NCBI RefSeq assembly: GCF_001723685.1
Contig: NZ_MCBX01000044.1
Span: 1 to 64,000, forward strand
DNA: 64,000 nt
Direction: 5' to 3'
From: Candidatus Marithrix sp. Canyon 246
GTDB lineage: Bacteria; Pseudomonadota; Gammaproteobacteria; Beggiatoales; Beggiatoaceae
Of the stretch, positions 8,039 to 16,531 are shown one piece after another. The notes below the pieces were generated by a model. It had not been told where the DNA came from. It made no database searches and saw only the letters and a program-made list of their open reading frames with translations. Every line of letters begins with the position of its first letter. Positions within the stretch are counted from its first letter, which is position 1. A program made the position numbers and the translations under genes.

Positions 8039-8735
8039 ACTAGCTAGAAAACATATATCTCATAGTTTTGATGTAGAGTTAACTGAATTAAAGAATAAAG
8101 TTCTGAGTATGGGTGGTTTAGTCGAAGAACAATTGACAAATGCCATGACTGCTTTAACAAAGCATGATACCGAATTGGCTCAACAAGTATATAATAATGA
8201 TTACAAAATAAATGCTTTAGAAGTATCACTTGATGAAGAAAGTACACGCATTTTAGCTATTCGTCATCCTGCCGCTAGTGATTTACGTTTAGTAATGGCT
8301 ATTATAAAAACCATACCAGATTTAGAAAGAATTGGTGATCAAGCTGAACGTATTGCACATATGACTTTACAAATGCAAGGTGAAACTCCAGCAAAATATT
8401 TTATTGCCATGAATCATTTAGGCGAACATGTGCAATTAATGCTACATAATACTTTAGACGCTTTTGCGCGTTTTGATGTAGATATGGCAATACAAGTAAT
8501 GGAAGATGATTTAAAGATTGATCAAGAATATGATAATATCAGTCGTCAACTCATTACTTATATGATGGAAGATCCTCGTATTATTCCAATAGTATTAAAT
8601 ATATTATGGTCAGCGCGTGCCCTTGAACGAGTGGCAGCACATTCACGTCATATTTGCGAGTACATTATCTATTATGTAGAAGGTAAGGATATTCGTCATA
8701 TTAGTTTAGATCAACTGAAACAAGAAACCTCTTAA
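8031..8735 (+). CDS. phoU: Phosphate signalling regulator PhoU
   Basis: PhoU links the Pst transporter to the PhoR/PhoB two-component system and holds the Pho response off when phosphate is ample. The 234-residue protein has the two expected three-helix repeats; the metal-binding-type segments are recognisable as [21 protein letters not shown] and, in the second repeat, [20 protein letters not shown]. It is the last pst gene and overlaps pstB by eight bases. PhoB and PhoR are not in the window; the receiver gene that follows is not PhoB because it has no DNA-binding domain. Confidence 0.95.
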   Translation: MAKLARKHISHSFDVELTELKNKVLSMGGLVEEQLTNAMTALTKHDTELAQQVYNNDYKINALEVSLDEESTRILAIRHPAASDLRLVMAIIKTIPDLERIGDQAERIAHMTLQMQGETPAKYFIAMNHLGEHVQLMLHNTLDAFARFDVDMAIQVMEDDLKIDQEYDNISRQLITYMMEDPRIIPIVLNILWSARALERVAAHSRHICEYIIYYVEGKDIRHISLDQLKQETS

Positions 8736-8742
8736 TCCCTGC

Positions 8743-8807
8743 TGTTATCCTGTTGAGTTGTACACCTCTTGCATAGTAGATAAATTCTCAGCAATTACAG
8801 GATAACA
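8743..8807 (+). promoter_or_regulatory. Inverted repeat covering the response-regulator ribosome-binding site
   Basis: TGTTATCCTGT at 8743-8753 is the exact complement of ACAGGATAACA at 8797-8807. The right arm contains the AGGA that serves as Shine-Dalgarno for the gene starting at 8811. If transcription reads through from phoU, the leader could fold and hide this site, a simple way to reduce translation. The effect is inferred from the pairing only. Confidence 0.45.
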
Positions 8808-8810
8808 AAC

Positions 8811-9173
8811 ATGTCTAAAATTTTACTCGTAGAAGATAATGAAATGAATCGTGATATGCTAATGATTCGTTTGCAACATAAAGGTTTTGAAGTTATAACA
8901 GCCGCTGATGGTGAACAAGGCGTTAATATGGTTTATAGTGAACAGCCTGATTTAATTTTAATGGATCTGAGTTTGCCTATTAAAGATGGTTGGGTTGCCA
9001 CCAGAGAAATTAAGCAGTCACCAGAAATTCAACATATACCTGTCATTGCGTTGACAGCTCATGCAATGAGTGGTGATAAAGAATCAGCTATTGCCGCTGG
9101 TTGTGATGATTATGAACCTAAACCTATTGAATGGCAACGCTTATTAGGCAAGATACAAACTTTTATAGGATAA
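8811..9173 (+). CDS. Stand-alone CheY-like response regulator
   Basis: This 120-residue protein is a single receiver domain. The acidic pocket is E8/D9, the phosphoacceptor is D52 (LILMDLSLP), T82 is in ALTAHA and K104 is in YEPKPI. There is no output domain, so it should act by protein-protein contact or phosphotransfer. YEPKP replaces the usual YLxKP or YMxKP, common in hybrid-kinase receivers. It lies 75 bases after phoU with its own ribosome-binding site (AGGA). A role in phosphate signalling is suggested by position only. Confidence 0.9.
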   Translation: MSKILLVEDNEMNRDMLMIRLQHKGFEVITAADGEQGVNMVYSEQPDLILMDLSLPIKDGWVATREIKQSPEIQHIPVIALTAHAMSGDKESAIAAGCDDYEPKPIEWQRLLGKIQTFIG

Positions 9174-9194
9174 TAAATCACAACATCAAACTGA

Positions 9195-9289
9195 ATAGCA
9201 GCTAATCCACCTATCCCAAGAATTTTTTTCAGTTGATATTCTTGCAAACAACATCCCATAGGTAAGGTATTTATCTTGACATCTGCCAT
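9195..9289 (-). pseudogene. Decayed N-terminal fragment of a Ser/Thr protein kinase
   Basis: From an ATG at 9289 the minus strand reads MADVKINTLPMG, then LQEYQLKKILGIGGL. This closely resembles the start of Hanks-type kinases (LPxGYxLxEYxIxxILGxGGFGITY), including the glycine-rich loop. After GGLAAIQ the similarity ends and the frame runs into the 3' end of the response-regulator gene. The rest of the kinase is missing, so this is a remnant. It also explains most of the otherwise empty 9174-9386 interval. Confidence 0.5.
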
Positions 9290-9398
9290 AATATTAAGTT
9301 TATTAATTAATCATATAGCATGAAAAATGCAAGGATAATTCCATATTGCTGATAATTCATGTTATAATTTTATTTTAAATCTATTATTGGAGAAACAT

Positions 9399-9935
9399 AT
9401 GTATTTAAAAACAATAGTTGCAGTAAGTCTTTTGAGTATGAATATTGCAAATGCTTTACCCATTGATATAGTGGATAAAATAGATATTAATGCGATTAAA
9501 AGTATTAGCCTCAAAAAAACAGATGATGCTTTTAAGGCGAATTTGATTGTGAAATTTAGTACCACTGCTAAAATGGAATTAAAATTCAGAAATACGAATT
9601 TTAAGATTACTTTTAAAGACGATAATGATAAAAGCATTTATTTTGGTAGCACTAAATCAGAATTATTTATTTTGCCGCCAAGTAAAAATGGTAATTTAAC
9701 TTTCAAGGAACAGAAGTTAGAAGTATATATTGGTAAAAATGATACAAAGACAATGGATCGCTTAATTGATTTATTTAATGTAATTGCCAATCCTGAAACT
9801 GACTTTGAAATGATAATTTCAGGCACCACTGAAGTAGGTACAAAGGCAAAACGTGGCTGGATTTATCAAGGGCAAGTTGAAATCGAAAATTTCACTTTTT
9901 ATCCTACTATTCAACGAGAAGTTTTGTTTAAATAA
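9399..9935 (+). CDS. Small secreted protein of unknown function
   Basis: A 178-residue protein begins at the ATG at 9399, six bases after a GGAG ribosome-binding site; a TTG at 9387 would add only four residues. A signal peptide is clear (MYLKTIVAVSLLSMNIANA), followed by a mature part rich in Lys, Thr and beta-strand-like alternation. I do not recognise the family. A periplasmic or secreted beta-rich protein is the most that can be said. It stands alone, with a hairpin after it. Confidence 0.7.
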   Translation: MYLKTIVAVSLLSMNIANALPIDIVDKIDINAIKSISLKKTDDAFKANLIVKFSTTAKMELKFRNTNFKITFKDDNDKSIYFGSTKSELFILPPSKNGNLTFKEQKLEVYIGKNDTKTMDRLIDLFNVIANPETDFEMIISGTTEVGTKAKRGWIYQGQVEIENFTFYPTIQREVLFK

Positions 9936-9945
9936 ACCTTGTTTT

Positions 9946-9979
9946 TATATATAGAATATCTTAATATATTCTATATATA
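9946..9979. terminator. AT-rich hairpin after the secreted-protein gene
   Basis: TATATATAGAATAT at 9946-9959 pairs perfectly with 9966-9979 across CTTAAT. The 14-bp stem lies between two plus-strand genes with separate ribosome-binding sites. It is almost entirely A-T and lacks a following T-run, so termination is uncertain. Confidence 0.35.
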
Positions 9980-10013
9980 TAATTTGGTCTTAATATTGCA
10001 ATAGGAGTATATT

Positions 10014-10742
10014 ATGAAATTGTCACACAAAATAGTAATGGCTAGTGCTTTACTGGTAAACCTTCCTCTTGCTCAAGCAGAAGAAGTAGCAGGTTTCAAA
10101 TTAAGCGGAAATGTAGCTTTGACGAGTGATTATGTTTGGCGCGGTATTTCGCAAACTAATGAACAATGGGCATTACAAGGCGGCTTTGATGCTGAGCATA
10201 AAAGTGGTTTTTCAATAGGCACATGGGCTTCTAACGTTAATTATAAAGAAACCAATGTTAGTGAAGAAGATCGTGCTAATCTTGAACTTGATGTTTATGC
10301 TGGTTATAGTGGTGAAATTAAAGGTTTTAGTTATGGTGTAACAGCTAGTCGTTATGGCTATCCCGGTGCCGCTAGTAGTTTGAATTACGACTTTTATGAA
10401 TTGGGTTTATCTTTAGGTTATAAACTTCCACAAGGTATTGATCTAGGTTTTGCCTATGATTTTGCTCCAGAATTTTTTGGAGATGTTGATTCTGCTCATC
10501 ATTATAAGTTAAATGCTGGTTATTCTTTACCTAATGGTATTGGTTTCAGTGGGCATGTTGGTCAACAAATGTTTAGTGATAATAATAAAGCTGGTGATGA
10601 TTACCTTTATTATGGTGTCTCAGCTTCTTATAGTATTTTCGGTTTTGATGCTTCAGTATCTTATAGTGATACTGATTTAGACAATTCTGATACATTAGGT
10701 GCAGATGAACGGATATTCTTTACCTTAAGTAGAAGTCTTTAA
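10014..10742 (+). CDS. TorF-family putative outer-membrane porin, copy 1
   Basis: This 242-residue protein has a signal peptide ending near ANLPLAQAEE-type sequence and then the family opening NVALTSDYVWRGISQTN. GTWASNVNY, a DVYAGYSGE strand and a C-terminal strand ending in FFTLSRSL support an outer-membrane beta barrel. The family (TIGR02001, often called TorF-like putative porin) is of uncertain substrate. A ribosome-binding site (AATAGGAG) precedes the ATG. It is followed after 49 bases by a paralogue, so the two are a tandem duplication. Confidence 0.85.
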   Translation: MKLSHKIVMASALLVNLPLAQAEEVAGFKLSGNVALTSDYVWRGISQTNEQWALQGGFDAEHKSGFSIGTWASNVNYKETNVSEEDRANLELDVYAGYSGEIKGFSYGVTASRYGYPGAASSLNYDFYELGLSLGYKLPQGIDLGFAYDFAPEFFGDVDSAHHYKLNAGYSLPNGIGFSGHVGQQMFSDNNKAGDDYLYYGVSASYSIFGFDASVSYSDTDLDNSDTLGADERIFFTLSRSL

Positions 10743-10791
10743 ACTTTAATTCTGCTGCATCTAATCACAATAATAATAAAAGGAAAAATGG

Positions 10792-11550
10792 ATGAAATTC
10801 CCATATAAAAGCATTATAGTAGGTGCTTTATTAACAAATATTGTACAAGCAGCAGAACTAGGTTCTTTTGATATTACTGGTAATATGACATTGGCAAGTG
10901 ATTATGTCTTTCGCGGTAAGTCACAAACTAATGAAGGTTTTGCTGTACAAGGTGGGCTGGATTTTGAACATAAAAATAGTAATTTTATATTCGGCACATG
11001 GGCTTCTAATGTTAAGTTATTAGAAGATCAGACTGTAATCCCTAATGATCGTGCTGATATTAAAGTAGATTTTTATGTAGGTTATGGTGATAATTTAGAT
11101 CAATACCTTGATGGTTTAAGTTATACTGTTAAAGCTAATCGTTATACCTACCCCGGAGCTGCTAGTAGCTTAAATTATGATACGACTGAATACAGCATAA
11201 ATTTAAGTTATACCACCAAAAAAGATACAGATTTTGGATTAGAAAAACTACCTTATTTAATTTCAGAGGGTGTGACTTTCAATTTACTATATGATTTTTC
11301 TCCCGAGTTTTCTGGTGCAGGTACATCTCATCATTATGGTTTAAATGTGAATTATACATTTGCTAATGGTTTAGGTGTTGGTGGAGAAATTGGTCAACAA
11401 TTAATTGAAGATAACGATAAAGCTGGAGATGATTACCTTTATTATGGTGCTAAAGTCTCTTATTCTATAGCTGGATTTGATGCTTCTGTTGCTTATAGTG
11501 ATGCTGAAACAGATCAACTTCTTGTTTTTGCATTAAGTAAAGATTTCTAG
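10792..11550 (+). CDS. TorF-family putative outer-membrane porin, copy 2
   Basis: This is the 252-residue paralogue of the preceding gene. It shares NMTLASDYVFRGKSQTNEGF, GTWASNVK, YPGAASSLNYD and DKAGDDYLYYGA, and ends in the aromatic-terminated strand FALSKDF expected of outer-membrane barrels. Insertions relative to copy 1 (around residues 145-170) lengthen one loop. The signal peptide is shorter. AAGGAAAAATGG precedes the start. The two copies are divergent enough that duplication is not recent. Confidence 0.85.
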   Translation: MKFPYKSIIVGALLTNIVQAAELGSFDITGNMTLASDYVFRGKSQTNEGFAVQGGLDFEHKNSNFIFGTWASNVKLLEDQTVIPNDRADIKVDFYVGYGDNLDQYLDGLSYTVKANRYTYPGAASSLNYDTTEYSINLSYTTKKDTDFGLEKLPYLISEGVTFNLLYDFSPEFSGAGTSHHYGLNVNYTFANGLGVGGEIGQQLIEDNDKAGDDYLYYGAKVSYSIAGFDASVAYSDAETDQLLVFALSKDF

Positions 11551-11553
11551 CAG

Positions 11554-12789
11554 TTGCTTTCCCTTCCTGATATCCTGCATATCTGCCCATCAACTAAGCG
11601 TTTATGGGTAGCTTATAGTGGCGGTTTAGATTCACATGTCTTATTACATCTTCTCGCCCAATCTGATCTTCAATTACGCGCGATTCATATTAATCATGGT
11701 TTAAATCCAGACGCTGATTATTGGGCTGAACATTGCCAAAAGGTTTGTAAAGCCTTAGATGTGCCTTGTGATATTATCAAAGTTAAGGTTGAAGTTGCCG
11801 CTAGAGAAAGTCTTGAAGCTAAGGCTAGAACAGCTCGTTATCAGGCAATTCTTCAAACAATCACGCCTGACGATGTAGTTTTAACCGCTCAACATGCTGA
11901 TGATCAAGCTGAAACCTTATTATTACAATTATTACGTGGTAGTGGAGTTGCCGGTTTAGCAGCTATGCCTGAAAATAAAGGCTGGTTAGTTCGCCCTTTA
12001 TTAGGATATACTCGTGCTGAATTATATCAATATGCTCAAGCGGCTAACTTAAAATGGATAGAAGATAGTAGTAATGCCGATACTCGCTTTGATCGTAATT
12101 TTTTACGTCATGAAATAATGCCTAGGCTTCAGCAACGTTGGGCAAGTGTTAGTCATATAATAAGCCGCGCTGCTAGTCATCAAGCAGAAGCAAATGAATT
12201 AATACAAGAATTAGCTGCACAAGATTTACAACAATGCCAAGGGCATAAGGCTGACATCTTGAGTTTAGATAAACTATCTAAATTTTCTGCTGCACGACAA
12301 AAAAATGTTTTAAGATTTTGGATCAAAAAACTTGCTTTACCCTCTCCTACAACTAAACAATTACAACAAATTGTTAGCAACTTAATGACGGCAAAAGCTG
12401 ATAGTCAGCCACTAGTAAGTTGGCAAGGTGCGGAAATACGCCGCTATCGTAGAAATTTATTTGCCATGCCAAACCTACCCCCTCCACCTTCCCCTACAAA
12501 AACTATAAAATGGTTAGTTTCCTCCCCATCGCCGCGTTTACCTCTAGGTAACTTAAAATTAACACAAGCTTTACCAAGCGGCACTGAATTAGAAATACGG
12601 TTTCGACAAGGCGGAGAAGTTATTCGCTTAAATAAGCATCAGCGCGTAGTGAAAAAATTATTACAAGCGGCAGGATTGCCACCTTGGCAACGTCAATTTA
12701 TCCCTTTTATTTATTTAGATAATGTACTGGTAGCTATTCCCGGTATTGCTGAAGAAAATGGCTGGGATATTGAATGGATTACTAATTAA
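11554..12789 (+). CDS. tilS: tRNA(Ile)-lysidine synthetase TilS
   Basis: TilS modifies C34 of the CAU-anticodon tRNA(Ile) to lysidine so that it reads AUA and accepts isoleucine. The 411-residue protein has the PP-loop motif YSGGLDSHVLL at about residues 21-31, the RAIHINHGLN segment, the family motif TAQHADDQAETLLLQLLRGSG and an AxxRYxxL helix. A TilS-type C-terminal substrate-binding region follows. The start is a TTG three bases after the upstream stop; it matches the usual position of the family's N-terminus, and no ATG lies nearby. An essential gene. Confidence 0.93.
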   Translation: MLSLPDILHICPSTKRLWVAYSGGLDSHVLLHLLAQSDLQLRAIHINHGLNPDADYWAEHCQKVCKALDVPCDIIKVKVEVAARESLEAKARTARYQAILQTITPDDVVLTAQHADDQAETLLLQLLRGSGVAGLAAMPENKGWLVRPLLGYTRAELYQYAQAANLKWIEDSSNADTRFDRNFLRHEIMPRLQQRWASVSHIISRAASHQAEANELIQELAAQDLQQCQGHKADILSLDKLSKFSAARQKNVLRFWIKKLALPSPTTKQLQQIVSNLMTAKADSQPLVSWQGAEIRRYRRNLFAMPNLPPPPSPTKTIKWLVSSPSPRLPLGNLKLTQALPSGTELEIRFRQGGEVIRLNKHQRVVKKLLQAAGLPPWQRQFIPFIYLDNVLVAIPGIAEENGWDIEWITN

Positions 12790-12899
12790 TAGTAACCATA
12801 ATAAAATAAAATACATAAAGTTATTGCTTTTTTAAAACATTATGATTATAATGGTTTCCGTTGTTAAACAAATATCATAATTTTTATAGGAAAATTAAT

Positions 12900-14012
12900 A
12901 TGTTGAGTCGTAATTCAATACTCAAATCATGTTCATTGGCAATAGGCGTTTCAATGATCAGCATTTCTATGCAAGCAATGTCAGGAACAGTTTGTTTATA
13001 TGAACATGCTAATTATAAGGGTTGGAAAAAGTGTTACAGCACAAATAAATCCAATTTTGTATCATTGGGTATCAATGATAAAGTTTCTTCAATAAAAGTA
13101 TCTCCCGGCACAAGAGCAGTGTTATTTCAACATACTAACTATCAAGGTTACAAACGTGTTTATACTAAAAACACTGCTTGGGTGGGTAAAGGTGTTAATG
13201 ATCAATATTCTTCTCTGAAGGTAAAGTCTAAACGTATCCCAAAACACACCGTTTGTTTATATCAACACGCTAATTATAAAGGTTGGAGAAAGTGTTTCAG
13301 AGCAGATAAACCTAACTTTGTATCATTAGGTATTAATGATCAAGTTTCTTCAGTCAAAGTATCTCCCGGCACAAGAGCAGTGTTATTTCAACATACTAAC
13401 TATCAAGGTTACAAACGTGTTTATACTAAAAACACTGCTTGGGTGGGTAAAGGTGTTAATGATCAATATTCTTCTCTGAAGGTAAAGTCTAAACGTATCC
13501 CAAAACACACCGTTTGTTTATATCAACACGCTAATTATAAAGGTTGGAGAAAGTGTTTCAGAGCAGATAAACCTAACTTTGTATCATTAGGTATTAATGA
13601 TCAAGTTTCTTCAGTCAAAGTATCTCCCGGCACAAGAGCAGTGTTATTTCAACATACTAACTATCAAGGTTACAAACGTGTTTATACTAAAAACACTGCT
13701 TGGGTGGGTAAAGGTGTTAATGATCAATATTCTTCTCTGAAGGTAAAGTCTAAACGTATCCCAAAACACACCGTTTGTTTATATCAACACGCTAATTATA
13801 AAGGTTGGAGAAAGTGTTTCAGAGCAGATAAACCTAACTTTGTACAATTGCATATCAATGATCAAGTTTCTTCAGTCAAAGTATCTCCCGGTGCAAAAGC
13901 TGTGTTATTTCAACATATTAACTATCGAGGTTATAAACGTGTTTATACTACAAACACTCCTTGGATAGGTAGAAGTGTTAATGATCAATACTCTTCTCTC
14001 AGAGTAAGATAA
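12900..14012 (+). CDS. Secreted protein with eight beta/gamma-crystallin motifs
   Basis: After a signal peptide (MLSRNSILKSCSLAIGVSMI and following) come four ~87-residue units, each made of two crystallin-type Greek-key motifs. Odd motifs read VCLYQHANYKGWRKC and even motifs AVLFQHTNYQGYKRVY. Nearly every motif ends in NDQVSS or NDQYSS, the N/D-N/D-x-x-S/T-S calcium-binding signature, so this is probably a calcium-binding secreted or cell-surface protein. The ATG at 12900 has an ATAGGAAA ribosome-binding site; an upstream TTG frame lacks one. The middle units are identical at the DNA level, which indicates recent unit duplication or gene conversion. Confidence 0.85.
   Translation: MLSRNSILKSCSLAIGVSMISISMQAMSGTVCLYEHANYKGWKKCYSTNKSNFVSLGINDKVSSIKVSPGTRAVLFQHTNYQGYKRVYTKNTAWVGKGVNDQYSSLKVKSKRIPKHTVCLYQHANYKGWRKCFRADKPNFVSLGINDQVSSVKVSPGTRAVLFQHTNYQGYKRVYTKNTAWVGKGVNDQYSSLKVKSKRIPKHTVCLYQHANYKGWRKCFRADKPNFVSLGINDQVSSVKVSPGTRAVLFQHTNYQGYKRVYTKNTAWVGKGVNDQYSSLKVKSKRIPKHTVCLYQHANYKGWRKCFRADKPNFVQLHINDQVSSVKVSPGAKAVLFQHINYRGYKRVYTTNTPWIGRSVNDQYSSLRVR
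13096..13843 (+). repeat. Tandem 261-bp repeat within the crystallin gene
   Basis: Sequence at position n matches n plus 261 without visible difference across this stretch, about 2.9 periods. The period is 87 codons, so unit gain or loss keeps the frame. The first half-unit (before 13096) and the last unit (after 13843) have diverged. Such repeats tend to collapse in short-read assemblies, so copy number is uncertain. Confidence 0.9.
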
Positions 14013-14028
14013 TTCCCTTTAGATTAAA

Positions 14029-14050
14029 TAATGGTACTTAGGTACCATTA
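14029..14050. terminator. Hairpin after the crystallin gene
   Basis: TAATGGTAC and GTACCATTA form a perfect 9-bp stem around TTAG, 17 bases after the crystallin stop codon. No strong T-run follows; a C/T-rich stretch begins nearby. It may end transcription before the methyltransferase gene at 14206. Confidence 0.4.
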
Positions 14051-14205
14051 AATTCCCTTCCTTTACCTTTCCCTTTTTTCTTGTATCAATTTTGCATCAA
14101 AATCCAATATCAAGTAAATTTCACTTGATTATATCGGAATATTAGTAAATAATAATCTAAGAATATAATTTTTTTTATAAATATTAATTAATAGGATTAA
14201 TAAAA

Positions 14206-14907
14206 ATGTTTAATTTCGTTATGAAAATCATGACAATGATAAAATTCATGGTTATTTCTAGTATAGCGATTATTATTTTTGGAATTATTTTAGCTAGTTG
14301 GGGAATGGATGATATAAGTGGATTATTGGCACATCCGGCGAGAGTAGCCTTATTATCATTGTTAATAGCGCAATTTATAGTGATGTTTTTTTTTATTTCA
14401 CCAAAATGGATGTTTCATAGCGGGGTATTATCAAATACATGTCCAATTAAAGAAAATTGTTTAATTGGATACCTTGGTATTATGGCGGTTATATTATTTT
14501 TAATAATTTCGCCATTTTCAGATCGAAAAGCATGGATGTTATTAGCAGGAGGCGATTTTTTTAGATATTTAGGTTTGATGTTATTTATATTAGGTAATAT
14601 ACTTATATTTTGGAAAGCTATTCATATTTCTAAGAAGGTATTAGAATTTGGTAAATTAGCGAAAAATCAATTAATTACAGATGGTCCTTTTAAATATATT
14701 CGTCACCCATATTATGTTGGTTTGATAATGATTTGTATTAGTATTCCTTTAGTTTTTGTGTCTAGTTTAGGACTGTTATTAGCTTTATTTGCTAGCACTG
14801 CTTTACTTGAACAAATTGCTAGGGAAGAAAAAAGATTAATGCAGCATTATAAAGATGAATGGTTGGATTATATTCAGAAAACTAAACGTTTAATTCCTTG
14901 GTTTTAA
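14206..14907 (+). CDS. Isoprenylcysteine carboxyl methyltransferase (ICMT)-like membrane protein
   Basis: A 233-residue protein with about five or six hydrophobic segments. The C-terminal motif ITDGPFKYIRHPYYVGLI, followed by AREEKRLMQHYKDEWLDY, is the AdoMet-binding signature of the ICMT/PEMT group of membrane methyltransferases. Bacterial members methylate lipids or small molecules; the substrate here is unknown. TAGGATTAATAAAAATG gives a plausible ribosome-binding site. The stop is three bases before xthA, so the two are probably co-transcribed. Confidence 0.75.
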   Translation: MFNFVMKIMTMIKFMVISSIAIIIFGIILASWGMDDISGLLAHPARVALLSLLIAQFIVMFFFISPKWMFHSGVLSNTCPIKENCLIGYLGIMAVILFLIISPFSDRKAWMLLAGGDFFRYLGLMLFILGNILIFWKAIHISKKVLEFGKLAKNQLITDGPFKYIRHPYYVGLIMICISIPLVFVSSLGLLLALFASTALLEQIAREEKRLMQHYKDEWLDYIQKTKRLIPWF

Positions 14908-14910
14908 TTT

Positions 14911-15681
14911 ATGAGAATAATTACAGTTAATTTAAATGGAATTCGCGCTGCCGCTAAAAAAGGCTTTTTTGACTGGTTAGAACAGCAAAAGGCTGATGTA
15001 GTATGTATCCAAGAAACTAAAGCACAAGAAGATCAATTAACTGATCCGATATTTCATCCAGATGGCTATCATTGTTATTACCATGATGCAGAAAAAAAAG
15101 GTTATAGTGGCGTAGCTGTATATAGTCGTGAGAAACCAGATGAAGTAAAAATAGGCATTGGATGGTCTGAAATTGATAAAGAAGGGCGTTACTTAGAAGT
15201 ATGTTTGCCTAATTTAAATATTATTTCTTTATATATGCACTCTGGAGGTGCTAGTGCTGAGCGGCAAGCTGTTAAATTTGCCTTTATGGACAAATTCCTG
15301 CCTTATTTACGTGAATTAAAACACTCAGGTAAAGAATATATCATATGTGGAGATTGGAATATTGTTCATCGTCAGATTGATATAAAAAATTGGCGTGGCA
15401 ATCAAAAAAATTCAGGTTGCTTGCCAGAAGAACGTGCTTGGATGGATGAACTATTTGATTCTGCGGGATTTGTAGATGCTTTTCGTGTTGTCAATCAGGA
15501 ACAACAACAATATACATGGTGGTCAAATCGAGGTAAGGCGTGGGCAAATAATACTGGTTGGCGGATTGATTATCAGATTATTACACCGGGATTAAAAGAT
15601 AAAATTGTAAGTGCAAATATTTATAAAGAACAAAGATTTTCTGATCATGCGCCGCTAACTATTGATTATGAAATTGAATGA
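14911..15681 (+). CDS. xthA: Exodeoxyribonuclease III
   Basis: A 256-residue AP endonuclease/3'-exonuclease of base-excision repair. The metal-binding and catalytic motifs of the exonuclease III family are present: VNLNGIRAAAKKGF, CIQETKAQ (catalytic Glu), YMHSGG, CGDWNIVH, WWSNRG and the final SDHAPL. Length and N-terminus match the family. It follows the ICMT-like gene by three bases and overlaps rsmJ by 14 bases, so a three-gene operon is likely. Confidence 0.95.
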   Translation: MRIITVNLNGIRAAAKKGFFDWLEQQKADVVCIQETKAQEDQLTDPIFHPDGYHCYYHDAEKKGYSGVAVYSREKPDEVKIGIGWSEIDKEGRYLEVCLPNLNIISLYMHSGGASAERQAVKFAFMDKFLPYLRELKHSGKEYIICGDWNIVHRQIDIKNWRGNQKNSGCLPEERAWMDELFDSAGFVDAFRVVNQEQQQYTWWSNRGKAWANNTGWRIDYQIITPGLKDKIVSANIYKEQRFSDHAPLTIDYEIE

Positions 15682-16264
15682 CTATGTAGATTTTACCAAA
15701 GGCAGTTTAGACTACCGTCGCCGCAATGGTGGCGGGCGTAAACAAGCCTTAGCAAAAGCCATAGGCTTAAAAAAAGCTGCGAATCCTACTGTAGTAGATG
15801 CCACTGCTGGATTAGGGCGAGATGCTTTTATATTAGCAAGCTTAGGTTGCAAAGTTCACATGTTAGAACGATCACCAGTAGTTGCAGCATTATTATCTGA
15901 AAGCTTAGAACGCGCTAAAAATAATACAGATATAGCTCCGATCATCGAAAGACTAAAACTGACTCATGAAGATGCAACAAATTACTTATATAAATTGTGT
16001 TTAATTGAGAATATTGATGTAATTTATTTAGACCCAATGTATCCGCATCGTCAAAAATCTGCTTTGGTAAAACAAGAAATGCGTTTATTACGAACAATAG
16101 TAGGAGAAGATGTAGATGCAGCAGCTTTATTAGAAGCAGCTTTAGAATCTCGTTGTAAACGAGTAGTAGTAAAACGCCCAAAAGTTGCAACAAACTTAAA
16201 TGATCATAAACCAAGCTTTTGTATTGAAAGTAAAAATACTCGATATGATGTTTATCTAAAATAA
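15668..16264 (+). CDS. rsmJ: 16S rRNA (guanine1516-N2)-methyltransferase RsmJ
   Basis: RsmJ methylates G1516 of 16S rRNA using AdoMet. Seen are YVDFTKGSLDYRRRNGGGRK, the AdoMet loop VVDATAGLGRDAFILASLG, the acidic end of the next strand (MLERSP), and the catalytic-type motif YLDPMYP. The 198-residue product is shorter than the ~250 of the E. coli enzyme because the N-terminal extension is missing, a form seen in some members. The ATG at 15668 overlaps the end of xthA; a TTG six bases earlier is an alternative. The family is largely gammaproteobacterial, which helps place the organism. Confidence 0.9.
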   Translation: MKLNDYVDFTKGSLDYRRRNGGGRKQALAKAIGLKKAANPTVVDATAGLGRDAFILASLGCKVHMLERSPVVAALLSESLERAKNNTDIAPIIERLKLTHEDATNYLYKLCLIENIDVIYLDPMYPHRQKSALVKQEMRLLRTIVGEDVDAAALLEAALESRCKRVVVKRPKVATNLNDHKPSFCIESKNTRYDVYLK

Positions 16265-16282
16265 TCCAGCTAACTGAAATCC

Positions 16283-16308
16283 GTTTATTCCGAAAATCCG
16301 TTGTACTT
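16283..16308. repeat. Decayed arm of the palindromic element
   Basis: GTTTATTCCGAAAATCCGTT and the following GTACTT match the element arm at about 20 of 26 positions, with both ends conserved and the middle diverged. No partner arm is visible nearby. It lies just upstream of the L3 remnant. Confidence 0.45.
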
Positions 16309-16324
16309 ATATCAAATAAATATT

Positions 16325-16531
16325 CGCATATTTACAGAAGATTATCAAGCTGTTCAAGTTACTTGTGGAAGTCGTCGTAAGCGTGTAAATAAGCCGATTA
16401 GTGGGCAATTTAAAAAGGCTGGTGTTGAAGCTGGAGGTGGTTTTAAAGGTAAGAAGATGGCGGCGCATATGGGTAATGTATGTCGCGCAATTCAGAATAT
16501 TGAAATTGTGCGTGTTGATTCTGAGAAAAAA
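16325..16531 (+). pseudogene. rplC: Internally deleted ribosomal protein L3 (rplC) remnant
   Basis: The frame carries three pieces of L3 in order: RIFTED; then YQAVQVTCGSRRKRVNKP to KAGVEAG; then FKGKKMAAHMGN to IVRVDSEKK. Compared with E. coli L3 from memory, about 26 residues are missing between the first two and about 75-80 between the last two, including the conserved central loop. Both joints keep the reading frame, so the frame stays open to 16600 (99 codons from a TTG at 16301), but no ribosome-binding site is evident. It lies outside any ribosomal operon. A working L3 is implausible; a remnant is the best call. Confidence 0.75.

Noticed and set aside
13096-13843. CRISPR-like repeat array
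   Set aside because: The 261-bp units are contiguous, coding and in frame; there are no short repeats with unique spacers.
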